The notes beneath the pieces were generated by a model. The model saw only the letters and a list, made by a program, of their open reading frames with translations, was not told the DNA's origin and made no database searches. 64,000 nucleotides of DNA from assembly GCF_014023275.1 (NCBI RefSeq), contig NZ_CP054698.1, positions 4,836,001 through 4,900,000 of the forward strand, given 5' to 3'. The stretch is from Nostoc edaphicum CCNP1411. GTDB taxonomy: Bacteria > Cyanobacteriota > Cyanobacteriia > Cyanobacteriales > Nostocaceae. This document shows, piece after piece, positions 1 to 8,830 of the stretch (within the stretch, counting starts at the first letter, position 1; the number at the start of each line of letters is the position of its first letter). The position numbers and the translations under genes are program-made.

Positions 1-371
1 TCGAATAGATAGTTTCCACCGTAATCGTCTAAAAAGTTGTTTCCACTGCTCAAAGAAATTGTGTAATTGCCTGATCCTAAACTGACATAATCATCTCCTG
101 CTCCAGTACGAACGATCGCATCAAGTACATTATTGCAAGGCGTTGGACTAGTTTGCAAAACCTGACCACTAAAAATGCTAGTATCAAAATTAAAAATTAA
201 GTCTAGTTCTCTTCCGAGCAAGACAACATCGTTGCCATTTCCCGTCTTCACGACATTGTTGTTACCTTCTACAATAAACCAGTCTGGATTGGCAGTTCCT
301 AAAACTTTCTGATCACTATCTGAAATGACTTTTTCAGTATAATTAATGCCACGAAAAAATTGTGATGTCAT
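1..371 (-). CDS. RTX-like calcium-binding repeat protein, N-terminal part (runs off window)
   Basis: An open frame on the minus strand runs off the left edge, giving about 123 residues of the N-terminus. It contains glycine/aspartate-rich nonapeptide-like segments (GNGNDVVLLG and GAGDDYVSLGSG) as in RTX/haemolysin-type calcium-binding proteins, which bind Ca2+ in a parallel beta-roll and are often secreted or surface-attached. Two in-frame ATGs lie at 377 and 371. An AAAGGAA Shine-Dalgarno-like run touches the first but sits about 7 bases from the second, so 371 is preferred. No signal peptide is visible, as is usual for type I secreted RTX proteins. The repeats are imperfect and the C-terminus is missing, so the family call is moderate. 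Confidence 0.55.
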   Translation of the reverse strand, partial: MTSQFFRGINYTEKVISDSDQKVLGTANPDWFIVEGNNNVVKTGNGNDVVLLGRELDLIFNFDTSIFSGQVLQTSPTPCNNVLDAIVRTGAGDDYVSLGSGNYTISLSSGNNFLDDYGGNYLF

Positions 372-757
372 AAACATTTCCTTTATAGCTCAATCCAGTT
401 CAGTGAAGACCAAAAATGATGTAGATGAGCTATTATTCTGAAAAATTCAATCGAATCCGGTGAATCCCAAAAAAATATTTCTACGAATCATAAATTAGAC
501 TTTACAAATATCTTTTAATATATTTACCTCGTTTCCAGTCATCGGCTGGGAATGCCAGATTGAGTCTGCCGATGGTAATGTTCAGTTTTTGTCTAATAGA
601 CTTCTTGCAGAAGTGGGGGAAAGGGGAAGGGGTAAAGGGGAAAGGGATGGAATTTCCCCTTACCCTTTAACCTTTGACCTTTCCCCGACATCTTGGCATT
701 TGTTACTTTTGCAAGATGTCTAATGTTTAGGATATTTGATTAGCACTTCTTAGTTGA
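372..757. other. Intergenic region with G-rich/C-rich tracts and a hairpin
   Basis: No gene is visible. A purine-rich tract (about 614-650) is followed by a partly complementary pyrimidine-rich tract (about 653-686). Next to it is a perfect 9-bp stem, GACATCTTG (687-695) with CAAGATGTC (712-720). This looks like intergenic repeat material rather than a classical terminator. Confidence 0.5.
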
Positions 758-1036
758 GTGCAATACTTGCTAGCCGATTTAGGCTGGAGTCAAGCATTTG
801 AAGCGGCTCTGCTCAAACTTCTGGCAGCAATGCCTGCCGCAAATTGTCAGCATGCAGAAATGGTTAGCCAGCGCATTCATGTTGATCCAACAGGCTGGCA
901 TCGGTGGGACGAGAAAATGTCGGCGTTTGTGACTCTGAAAACTAAGAAAAATTGTAGGTTTGGTGAAGCAAAGCGCAACCCAACAAAGCCCTGGAAATAT
1001 TGGGTTTCGTTCCTCAACCCAACCTACACAACTTAA
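758..1036 (+). pseudogene. Remnant of a WYL-domain transcriptional regulator
   Basis: A GTG-initiated frame of 92 codons. Residues about 8-60 resemble the linker between the helix-turn-helix and the WYL domain in YafY-type regulators: an AALLKLLAAMP-like stretch followed by QRIHVDPTGWHRW. The N-terminal winged helix is absent, with an in-frame stop just upstream at 755. The C-terminal half from about residue 65 is a common intergenic repeat containing mirrored CAACCCAAC motifs, not a WYL domain. It is therefore read as a gene fragment truncated at both ends. It could also be a chance frame; the WYL resemblance is judged by eye. Confidence 0.4.
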
Positions 1037-1145
1037 GGTTTTTGACACTAACCCAAGCGTATTGCTTAATATTGTCACTTTGCAAATCCCTCAAAGCGTG
1101 GGCTAGAGAGGGATTTTTGGGTATTGGGTGTTAGGGATTGGGTTG

Positions 1146-1379
1146 CTAGTTTAAATTATTTGCTTTCTCAACTGCTTCCTTTAACTCTTCAAAGGTAATA
1201 CTGCCGTCTTCGTCTGAATCATAATTTACTAGCAATTCCTGGGGACTAGTGGTATTTGTTTCTGATGAAATGATTGCACTTAAGCCAGGACTTAAAAAAA
1301 GATCATTAATGGATACTTTGCCGTCTTGATCGCTATCTAAGGTATTAAAAAGAGATTGAAGCTCTTGCTCGGTTGCCAT
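1146..1379 (-). CDS. Small two-EF-hand calcium-binding protein
   Basis: A 77-residue protein with two canonical EF-hand loops, DSDQDGKVSINDL (residues about 15-27) and DSDEDGSITFEEL (about 54-66), each with acidic residues at positions 1, 3 and 5 and Glu or Asp near position 12. There is no signal peptide or membrane segment, so it is probably a cytoplasmic Ca2+ sensor or buffer. Size and two-hand architecture recall the small Ca2+-sensor EF-hand protein (CSE) described in Anabaena PCC 7120; orthology is not shown. Calcium is implicated in heterocyst differentiation, and this gene sits inside the nifD element together with an RTX-like calcium-binding gene. No clear Shine-Dalgarno sequence precedes the ATG. 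Confidence 0.8.
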   Translation of the reverse strand: MATEQELQSLFNTLDSDQDGKVSINDLFLSPGLSAIISSETNTTSPQELLVNYDSDEDGSITFEELKEAVEKANNLN

Positions 1380-1819
1380 AAGTTTCTATCTGAATTAGTT
1401 TTTCAACTTAATATCTCATTAATCTCTGACTAATCTCTCAAAATTTAATAAACTTGTATCTTTAGACATAGAAACGGCTATCGCTGGGCTTAGATCGGGT
1501 TACGCTGTGGGTTATAGGGTTTACAGTCTGACGATGAAAATAAAGAAAAATTCAGAATAGCTGAATTCAGGAGTCAGAATGAAGACGCTCTCTACGTTCG
1601 CGGAGCGTGTCGAAGACAGACGCTACGCTACGGTGAACGCTACATTCGCAATGACATTGTGTAATTAATTATGTTTACCTACTTATGATGTGTTGCGCTT
1701 TGTGACAAGACACCTTATTGTACCTTTGACTTAACAAAAAATTGAGACAAAGGTAAGTACGTGAGCATCTTGGGAACTATAGAAGCAAATCAAATTAGCA
1801 CAACTTCCAGCTTCCAGCA
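1380..1819. other. Intergenic region with a half repeat element
   Basis: No gene is visible. Positions about 1561-1582 carry one arm (GAATTCAGGAGTCAGAAT) of an inverted-repeat family seen as complete elements elsewhere in the window. It is followed by a palindrome-rich stretch (about 1583-1650) of GACGCTC/GAGCGT type typical of Nostoc intergenic DNA. The remainder (1650-1819) is the likely promoter region of the downstream histidine kinase gene; no confident promoter motif was identified. Confidence 0.5.
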
Positions 1820-4018
1820 ATGAAGACTCACTATCTAAGCATTGGTAAAGCGTTCCCATTACAGATTGTTCTTGTACTTCCCTTCCTCATCCAAATTTTT
1901 GGAGCGGTCAGTTTAGTGGGTTATTTGTCCTTTAAAAATGGACAAAGGGCAGTTAATGACCTGGCAGAACAGTTAATAGATCGCACAAGTGACGTAGTGA
2001 ATGAACATCTGAAGTCTTATCTTTCCATTCCACAAACCCTTAATCAGATCAATGCAGATACCATCCGCAGAGGGATATTAGACGTGCGCGATCGCAAAAC
2101 CCTTGGCAAGTATTTCTGGGATCAGATGCAGGTCTATGATTTGACTTATATTGGTATTGGACTAGCGACGGGTGAGGGAATGGGAGCCGCTCGTTATGAT
2201 GGCAAAACGATCACCATTGATGATTGGACTGCCAAGCTTCCCAATAACACTACCAACTACGCCACAGATAATCAGGGCAATCGGACTCAAGTTAATAATC
2301 ATTATACTTGGGACAACTTCAACCAAGTTTGGTACACCCAACCCATCGCTGCTGGTAAACCGATCTGGACAAAGATTTATGCTGCAAATTTTCCAATAGG
2401 CCCCTACATTGCCGCCTCTGCTAGTCGTCCCATCTATGATTCGCAAAATCGCTTACTAGGAATGATTGCTTCTGATATTCATCTATTGAAACTCAGCGAT
2501 TTTTTACGCAATTTGAATATTAGTCAATCTGGGCGGGTGTTCCTTTTAGAGCGGGATGGTACATTAATCGCCAGTTCCGGTACAGAGAAGCCTTTTGTCC
2601 TCGTCAATCAAGAGATTCGGCGAGTGCGGGCGATTGACAGTTCTGATGCAATCATCCAGAACGTTGCCAAACACCTCCAAAGCTTCAACGGGTTTACCTC
2701 CATCATCCAAGACACAGATTTTCAGATTGAACTCCAAGGAAAACGGCATTTTGTTCATGTTTTACCTTGGCGTGACAAGTATGGCTTAGATTGGCTGGTG
2801 GTAGTGAGTGTGCCAGAAAATGCATTCATGGCGCAAATTAATGCCAATACCAACACCACGATCGCCCTTTGTCTTGGGGCATTAGTTCTTGCCTCGGTGA
2901 TGGGCGTGTTTACCTCCCATTGGATTGTACGCCCGATTTTGCGCCTGAATTGGGCAAGTAAAGCAATGGCATCCGGCAATTTAGCTCAGACAGTGGAAAG
3001 TAGCGGTATTCAAGAACTTAATACCCTGTCAAACTCTTTCAACCAGATGGCAAGACAACTACACGAATCCTTTACTGCCTTAGAGAAAAGCAAAGAAGAA
3101 TTAGAATATCGGGTAGAAGAACGCACCACGGAACTCAAAAATGCATTAGGGGAATTGCAACGCACTCAATTTCAAGTTATTCAAAGTGAAAAAATGTCTA
3201 GTCTGGGACAATTAGTTGCTGGAGTCGCGCACGAAATTAATAATCCAGTCAACTTTATTCATGGCAACCTTGTCCATGTGCAGGAATATACCCAAGATTT
3301 ATTAGCATTTGTGCAGTTGTATCAGCAATATAATCCTAACCCTAGTGCTGAAATTCAAACCGCTGCTGAAGACATGGAACTGGAGTTTTTGCAAGAAGAC
3401 TTGCCAAAAATGTTGTCTTCGATGAAAGTAGGCACTGAACGCATTCGCCAGATTGTACTGTCGCTGCGGAACTTCTCTCGCATCGACGAAGCAGAGTTCA
3501 AAAGCGTCGATATTCATGAAGGCATCGACAGTACCTTGATGATTTTGCAACACCGTCTCAAAGCTAAACCAGAACAACCTGAAATTGAGGTGATTAAAGA
3601 CTACGGCATCATACCCCTAGTAGAATGTTATGCCGGAAAACTCAACCAGGTGTTTATGAATATTTTAGTGAATGCCATTGATGCATTAGAAGAAAATAAT
3701 GCCAAGCGCACCTATCAGGAGATCGAGGATAACCCCAATCGAATCAAGATTCGCACATCTGTGGTTAATTTAACGTGGTTGGAAGTAGCGATCGCGGATA
3801 ACGGAGTCGGTATTTCTCAAGAATTTCAGCAGCGAATATTCGATCCTTTTTTCACCACCAAACCGGTTGGCAAAGGAACCGGAATGGGTATGTCCATCAG
3901 CTACCAAATCATCACAGAAAAACATGGTGGCAAACTAGAGTGTTTCTCAACTCCTGGAAAAGGAACCGAGTTTATCATTCAGATTCCTCTGCGGCTAAAA
4001 GCTCATGGAGTTGTTTAA
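1820..4018 (+). CDS. Membrane sensor histidine kinase (Cache-HAMP-HisKA-HATPase)
   Basis: A 732-residue kinase. A transmembrane helix at about residues 15-37 and another at about 345-368 bracket a roughly 300-residue extracytoplasmic Cache-like sensor, followed by a HAMP domain (about 370-420), a coiled coil and a kinase core. The phosphoacceptor His471 lies in GVAHEINNP. The ATPase has an N box (QVFMNILVNAIDA, about 610-622), G1 (ADNGVG, 659-664), an F box (FDPFFTTKPVG) and G2 (GTGMGMS, 687-692, where GTGLGLS is usual). No response regulator is adjacent, so it is an orphan kinase. The core closely resembles the two kinases at 45845 and 47407. The ligand is unknown; Cache domains usually bind small molecules. 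It is cargo of the nifD element. Confidence 0.9.
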   Translation: MKTHYLSIGKAFPLQIVLVLPFLIQIFGAVSLVGYLSFKNGQRAVNDLAEQLIDRTSDVVNEHLKSYLSIPQTLNQINADTIRRGILDVRDRKTLGKYFWDQMQVYDLTYIGIGLATGEGMGAARYDGKTITIDDWTAKLPNNTTNYATDNQGNRTQVNNHYTWDNFNQVWYTQPIAAGKPIWTKIYAANFPIGPYIAASASRPIYDSQNRLLGMIASDIHLLKLSDFLRNLNISQSGRVFLLERDGTLIASSGTEKPFVLVNQEIRRVRAIDSSDAIIQNVAKHLQSFNGFTSIIQDTDFQIELQGKRHFVHVLPWRDKYGLDWLVVVSVPENAFMAQINANTNTTIALCLGALVLASVMGVFTSHWIVRPILRLNWASKAMASGNLAQTVESSGIQELNTLSNSFNQMARQLHESFTALEKSKEELEYRVEERTTELKNALGELQRTQFQVIQSEKMSSLGQLVAGVAHEINNPVNFIHGNLVHVQEYTQDLLAFVQLYQQYNPNPSAEIQTAAEDMELEFLQEDLPKMLSSMKVGTERIRQIVLSLRNFSRIDEAEFKSVDIHEGIDSTLMILQHRLKAKPEQPEIEVIKDYGIIPLVECYAGKLNQVFMNILVNAIDALEENNAKRTYQEIEDNPNRIKIRTSVVNLTWLEVAIADNGVGISQEFQQRIFDPFFTTKPVGKGTGMGMSISYQIITEKHGGKLECFSTPGKGTEFIIQIPLRLKAHGVV

Positions 4019-4141
4019 TTTGATACTGGTTTAGAATTGTCAAGTTGTTTAAGTAGTAGTACAATACACGAGGTTTGGGCGCTAACACACCCCACAGTTG
4101 AACACATAGTTAAATCAGTAGTCCTATTTGTTAAAAAATCT

Positions 4142-4789
4142 ATGAAGATTGATAATTTGATAGAAACTTACGAGCAGATGGCAGTAGATTATGAGGCAAT
4201 TGTGAGGCGTTATTGGCACATCGAGCGCGAACCCCTAATTGCTTCTTTGCAGCTGAAGCCGGGACAAACCGTCCTGGATGTTGCGCTAGGAACAGGTCTT
4301 AATCTTCCGGCCTATCCTGAAGGTGTAAGTGTCGTAGGTGTTGATCTTTCTGAGAAGATGATGGATGAAGCACGTAAAAAGCGTGTATCCGCAGATGTCA
4401 CTTTTAAGATATCGGATATCTACAATCTTGATTTTCCTGATAATAGCTTTGATGCAGCAGTGTCGGGATTTACCTTCTGTATCCTTGAGCATCCTGTCTG
4501 TGCTTTTCAAGAGATCCTACGAGTAACTAAGCCTGGTGCATTTATTGCCATTCTCGATTACTGCAAATCGCAAGATCCAGAGATTCAGAAATGGCAAGAG
4601 TTAATAGCTGATGCAGCTTTACACCAAGGCTTCCCCACTGGCAAGATCATGTGGGATGCATTAATGGATTATGACGAATTGATTTACAACAGTAAACTTT
4701 CCATTGAAGTGCTTACGGACGATCGCACAGAAAGTCCAAACCCGTTTTCATGTGGTTGTCAATTATTGGTGAAAAACTCAAAAGCTTAA
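4142..4789 (+). CDS. Class I SAM-dependent methyltransferase
   Basis: A 215-residue protein with SAM-binding motif I (VLDVALGTGLN, about 44-54), the acidic end of strand 2 (VVGVDLSEKM, about 64-73) and a post-I/II region (FPDNSFDAAVSGFTFCILEH) typical of UbiE/Methyltransf_11 enzymes. The open frame continues upstream to 4037, but that extension has no domain character. The ATG at 4142 starts the usual N-terminal helix (YEQMAVDYEAIVRRYW), so it is preferred. The substrate cannot be told. It is 123 bp downstream of the kinase on the same strand and might be cotranscribed. It lies within the nifD element. Confidence 0.8.
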   Translation: MKIDNLIETYEQMAVDYEAIVRRYWHIEREPLIASLQLKPGQTVLDVALGTGLNLPAYPEGVSVVGVDLSEKMMDEARKKRVSADVTFKISDIYNLDFPDNSFDAAVSGFTFCILEHPVCAFQEILRVTKPGAFIAILDYCKSQDPEIQKWQELIADAALHQGFPTGKIMWDALMDYDELIYNSKLSIEVLTDDRTESPNPFSCGCQLLVKNSKA

Positions 4790-4798
4790 AGTTAACAA

Positions 4799-4827
4799 GA
4801 TCGCACTCTTGTTCAATGAGTGCGATC
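4799..4827 (+). terminator. Hairpin after the methyltransferase gene
   Basis: A perfect 10-bp stem, GATCGCACTC (4799-4808) with GAGTGCGATC (4818-4827), and a 9-base loop, 9 bases after the stop codon. No T-run follows, so it may be a transcript-end stabilising hairpin or a repeat rather than a strict intrinsic terminator. Confidence 0.5.
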
Positions 4828-5050
4828 GCAATATGTGCGTTATTACTCAAAATTTTGTCAAGTAGAAAGAAAAGCGATCGCTACAAAATTAAGATTGACT
4901 TTGTTGAGCGATGATTACGCAATAGTTATAGCAATGCTTAACACAGCAATATATCTGGTGTATTACAGCTAATCTCGACTTTCTCAAATACTTGCATAAC
5001 CGTAACACACTCTACTTACAGCTATTTTAAGGTAAATAGACCACGCGGTA

Positions 5051-5290
5051 GGGGCACAGCAATGCTCATTGGTGTCAACTTAAGCCAAAAATAGCGTACT
5101 GATTGGGTGTTGTTCACCCGCCAGGGATTGTAAATCCTGACTAATTGCTCAAGTCTACTGAAGTAGACTGAAAATTTTTGCGCTATGAAGTCCTCTTCAG
5201 AGGACTTTAGCTATGAGACAGGGATTTACAATCCCTGGCGGACGTGCGGTTTCGCGTTAAGTTGACACCAGTGAGCAATGCTGTGCCCTT
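5051..5290. mobile_element. Nested inverted-repeat (MITE-like) element inside the nifD element
   Basis: Outer arms at 5052-5083 and 5257-5288 are inverted copies of about 32 bp with only two mismatches; they begin GGGCACAGCA and end GTGTCAACTTAA. A second perfect inverted pair of 20 bp lies inside (5118-5137 and 5222-5241, beginning CCGCCAGGGATTG). Between these are two short hairpins, AGTCTACT/AGTAGACT and AGTCCTCT/AGAGGACT. There is no open frame. The layout is that of a non-autonomous palindromic element able to fold into a long cruciform. It occupies most of the gap from 4828 to 5344, where no gene is seen. Confidence 0.7.
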
Positions 5291-5344
5291 ACTTACGACA
5301 GATGTGCTTCAAATACATACAAAACTGCTGTAATATTTACTCAA

Positions 5345-5713
5345 TCAATAGACTGTCATCAATCCAAGAAAAATAAGTACAATAAGTATCGCATCAAGCA
5401 AAATTAAGCTAACTATCAACCAAATGTTAATTGTAAAATTTATTGATTTCAAGTGTAACACAATAGCTCTATTAATAATCCCTACAATTATTGACGTATC
5501 AAATAAACAAGCAGCAGCTATTCCAAATGCGTAGGAGAAACCATTTCCTCGCTCATTTATTGGCGTTGTTAAGTGATTATAATACAATGCAATAGCTAAG
5601 GTTCCAAAAAAAATAGTATAAGCTATTAGCCACTTTTTGTTAGGCATAATCTGAGCAATAACAAAGGGAATAGCCAAGCATAATATAAATAATACAATAA
5701 GAGATTCAATCAT
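5345..5713 (-). CDS. Hypothetical small integral membrane protein
   Basis: A 122-residue, very hydrophobic protein with about four predicted membrane helices (residues about 3-22, 28-44, 60-82 and 95-118). A short polar loop, LTTPINERGNG, follows the second helix. No family was recognised. It is AT-rich compared with its neighbours, which fits acquired or fast-evolving cargo in the nifD element. Its reading frame is long and clean, but there is no conserved motif to prove that it is expressed. Confidence 0.55.
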   Translation of the reverse strand: MIESLIVLFILCLAIPFVIAQIMPNKKWLIAYTIFFGTLAIALYYNHLTTPINERGNGFSYAFGIAAACLFDTSIIVGIINRAIVLHLKSINFTINIWLIVSLILLDAILIVLIFLGLMTVY

Positions 5714-5926
5714 TTATAAATTTCTTGTTTTTTAGAAGATTTCAAAAATTCCTTTGCTTACATAATATTTATGAAAATTACGACTTATGTAAACAAATTA
5801 AACTATGTATAACAAATCCTAAATTATTCGTAAAAAGTTTATCTTTAGATTTTATTTACGAATTGCCTCTGAAATTGTGGTGCATTGCACTTGATAAAAA
5901 GACACCACAATCTACATTATTTAGTT

Positions 5927-6724
5927 TTACAAGTTATTTTGAAACAGTTCTAGAACATGTTGCCAAGCATCAGGAGCAGCTTCAGGATTGTAACTTGGGT
6001 GCTGCTCTAAGAATGGGTACTTATCTTTAAAAAATCCGGCAAAGAATCCATGTCCGGCATCGTATCGAAATACACGATGATTGATTTGATGTTTTTTTAA
6101 TTCTGCCTCAATTTGCTCGTTTTCTACCTGTGAAATTAATGCATCTCTTGTCCCAAAAAATGCATAAATAGTACCTTTAATTTCCAAAGTGCGATTAATA
6201 GTTGGAGTCTCTTCACCATAACTAGAAGTAGTAATCCCGCCACCATAAAACGAAGCTGTGGCTTTGATATCAGGTAAAGTTGCAGCCATATAAGCAACAT
6301 GACCACCAAAACAGAAACCAATCACACCGATCGCATTATCTTTGACATTGGGTAAAGTTTTGAGGTAAGCGATCGCAGCTTGAATATCGCTGAATATCTC
6401 TTGATACTTCACTTGTTGATAGTATTCCAATCCCAGCCTATAGCTTTCTGGACTAAACCCAACATCTTCAGCGCTAAAATCAGCTTCAAAACCGGGAGCA
6501 ATACGTTGATACATCGCCGGAGCGATCGCTACATAACCTTGTTTAGCAATTAGTTCGGTTATATCTCGAATATTACTGTTGATTCCAAAAATTTCTGGAA
6601 AAACTATAACCGCTCCAAAGGTTCCCTTTTGTGCTGGTTGAGCTAAGTAAGCATCGATTTCTAAGTCATTGTTAGGTACTTTGACATAGCAAGTGTTAAT
6701 TTCGATGTTTGTTGTTTCTACCAT
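5927..6724 (-). CDS. Dienelactone hydrolase family protein
   Basis: A 265-residue alpha/beta hydrolase. The nucleophile motif is GFCFGG with Cys138, as in dienelactone hydrolases where Cys replaces Ser. The other triad members are visible as Asp194 (FGTRDALI) and His225 (YDAGHGFF). The N-terminal VFPEIFGINSNIRDITELIAKQGY region is also typical of the family. It is a predicted soluble cytoplasmic hydrolase acting on small esters or lactones; the physiological substrate is unknown. The C-terminal DAWQHVLELFQNNL end is intact. It is a cargo gene of the nifD element and seems complete, unlike the decayed genes that follow it. Confidence 0.88.
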   Translation of the reverse strand: MVETTNIEINTCYVKVPNNDLEIDAYLAQPAQKGTFGAVIVFPEIFGINSNIRDITELIAKQGYVAIAPAMYQRIAPGFEADFSAEDVGFSPESYRLGLEYYQQVKYQEIFSDIQAAIAYLKTLPNVKDNAIGVIGFCFGGHVAYMAATLPDIKATASFYGGGITTSSYGEETPTINRTLEIKGTIYAFFGTRDALISQVENEQIEAELKKHQINHRVFRYDAGHGFFAGFFKDKYPFLEQHPSYNPEAAPDAWQHVLELFQNNL

Positions 6725-6856
6725 CTTTGTTTCGGCTGCTTTGATACCAACTTGTCTATTCTGACTGTTTTCGACACAGATATGACATCACCTCACAAGC
6801 AAATCTGTGACAAAATAATATTGTTGTATTATGGCTAATGCGATCGCCTACGATCT

Positions 6857-7027
6857 ATGATTTTTACCATCTCGCGCCGCTACAGCTTGGATGAATATCG
6901 TGCGATCAAAGAAAAAGCCGAAGGACGCAGCGAATATCGAGATGGAGAAATTGTATTTGTATCCGGAGTAACACTTAAGTATAGCTTATCACTAGTAATA
7001 TTAATGACACAAAAACAAGATAATTGA
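6857..7027 (+). pseudogene. N-terminal remnant of a Uma2-family nuclease gene
   Basis: The frame encodes 56 residues. The first 39 (beginning MIFTISRRYSLDEYRAIKE, then GRSEYRDGEIVFVSG) match the start of Uma2/DUF820 restriction-endonuclease-like proteins, which are abundant in cyanobacteria and normally about 190 residues long. Similarity stops abruptly at about 6973, after which the frame reads unrelated sequence to a stop. The PD-(D/E)XK catalytic core is missing. It is read as a truncated gene left by deletion or insertion in the nifD element. Confidence 0.6.
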
Positions 7028-7132
7028 GGATACGAGAACTGAGTTAGCCCCTCATTCGGTTACATTGTGTGCCGAATATGTGCCGAAGATATATGCCAAA
7101 AATCTAATACTTATTACACCGCCCATAGCTAT

Positions 7133-8762
7133 ATGTCAATTGAAGTAGTTAGAATCACCTCTAATCAGTTAAATCAGATACTTCTATCCCAAGAAAGCCA
7201 CTTTCTCGACCTAAAGGCGGTCGATGTACAACCAGGGAAGTTATGTAAGTTTATTTCTGGATTTGCCAATGCTGATGGTGGAGAACTTTTAACTTTTCAT
7301 TGGCATTGATGAGGATATTGTAGAAGGCAAAAAAATAAGATATTGGCGAGGTTTTGCTGATCAGGAATCTGCAAATGGGCATTTACAAATTTTTGAACAA
7401 CTTTTTCCTCTTGGAGATGGTTATTCATATACATTCCTTATTTCTGAAGGTTCTCCTGGTTTAGTCCTACAAGTGACAATCCTTAAATCACGAGGAGTAG
7501 TGGAGGCTTCAGATGGTGTTCCATATTTAAGACGCGGAGCACAAACTCTGCCTATTAAAACTCAACAAGCTCTAGAAAGATTAAAGCTCGACAAAGGCAT
7601 TGAGTCATTTGAGAGAAAAACTATTGACATAGAGCTTGAGATAATGACAACCTCACAGGTAATATTCCAATTTATTAGCTTTGTAGTTCCAACTACAGAG
7701 GCTGAGTTGTGGCTCAAAAAACAGCAATTAATTCAAAAGAATAAGCCAATAATTGCAGGTATTTTACTATTTACTGATGAGCCTCAAGCTATTTTTCCAA
7801 AGCATTGTGGTGTTAAAGTCTATCGATATAAAACAAAAGGAGTAGAAGGAACACGAGACACTCTTGCCTTTGATCCAATAACTATTGAAGGTTGTTTGTA
7901 CGAGCAAATTATGCAAACAGTAACAAAAACAAAAGAAATAGTTGAAGGAATTCCAAAAATAGGAGATAAAGGATTAGAATCAATCACCTATCCAGAAGAA
8001 GCTATTCATGAAATTGTAACAAATGCTTTGCTACATAGAGACTATAGTATAGCCTCTGATACTCACATTCGCATTTTTGACAACAGAATCGAAATTGAAA
8101 ATCCAGGAAAATTGCCTGGTCACATTACAGTAAAAAATATTCTTAAAGAGCAGTATGCCCGTAACGGAGCTATTGTTCGTATAATCAACAAATTTCCCAA
8201 TCCACCTAATAAAGATGTTGGAGAAGGTCTGAATACTGCTTTTCAAGCGATGGCTCGGTTGAGACTCCAACCTCCTGAGATATATGAAACTGAAACTTCT
8301 GTAGTTGTACACATTAAACACGAACCTCTAGCTTCAATAGAAGCAACAATAATGGCATATTTAGACGAGCATAAAGAGATTACTAACAGAATTGCTCGAC
8401 AGGAAACTGGAATTGGTTCAGAAGCAACTATCAAAGAAGCATTTTGTAGACTAAGAGATAGGGGACTTATTGAAGCTGTTTTTGGAAGAGCAAAAAGAAA
8501 TGCAGCATGGTGCAAAGTTGGAACTATTTACTCTAGTCAAGAAAATGTCATTTCAGGATATGAGATGTATCCAGAGTATGAGCAACTAGTCATGAACTAT
8601 CTTGCATCTCATGAAGAAATAACTAATCGTATTGCCCGAGAAGCCATTGGAGTAGAATCACGTGCAGTAATCAATAATATTTTTGATAGACTGCGGCGTA
8701 AAGGACTTATAGAAATTGTTCCAGGTAAATCAAGGATTAATGCTGCATGGCGTAAAGTTTAA
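7133..8762 (+). pseudogene. AlbA/ATP-binding domain transcriptional regulator, frameshifted
   Basis: Two frames together encode one protein. The first (7133-7309) gives an AlbA_2-type N-terminus ending ISGFANADGGELL, then reads out of frame to TGA. Shifting by one base at about 7288-7297 (within CTTTTAACTTTTC) restores IGIDEDIVEGKK and the rest to 8762. The remainder has an HATPase-like region (EAIHEIVTNALLHRDYS, then IRIFDNRIEIENPGKLPG, then GEGLNTAFQAM) and two tandem winged-helix repeats of about 56 residues (starting MAYLDEHKEITNRIA and MNYLASHEEITNRIA). Intact relatives are DNA-binding regulators with a divergent ATPase. The shift may be a real inactivating mutation, a sequencing error in a T-rich run, or a programmed event. 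Confidence 0.75.
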
Positions 8763-8830
8763 GTTAGTACAGATTGTAAGGGGTGCGTTGCAGTGCGCCA
8801 CAACACACTACATCAATGTTATTAACAAGT

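Noticed and set aside
5725..6030. 101-codon frame on the plus strand overlapping the dienelactone hydrolase gene
   Set aside because: It is largely antisense to the well-supported hydrolase and has no domain features.
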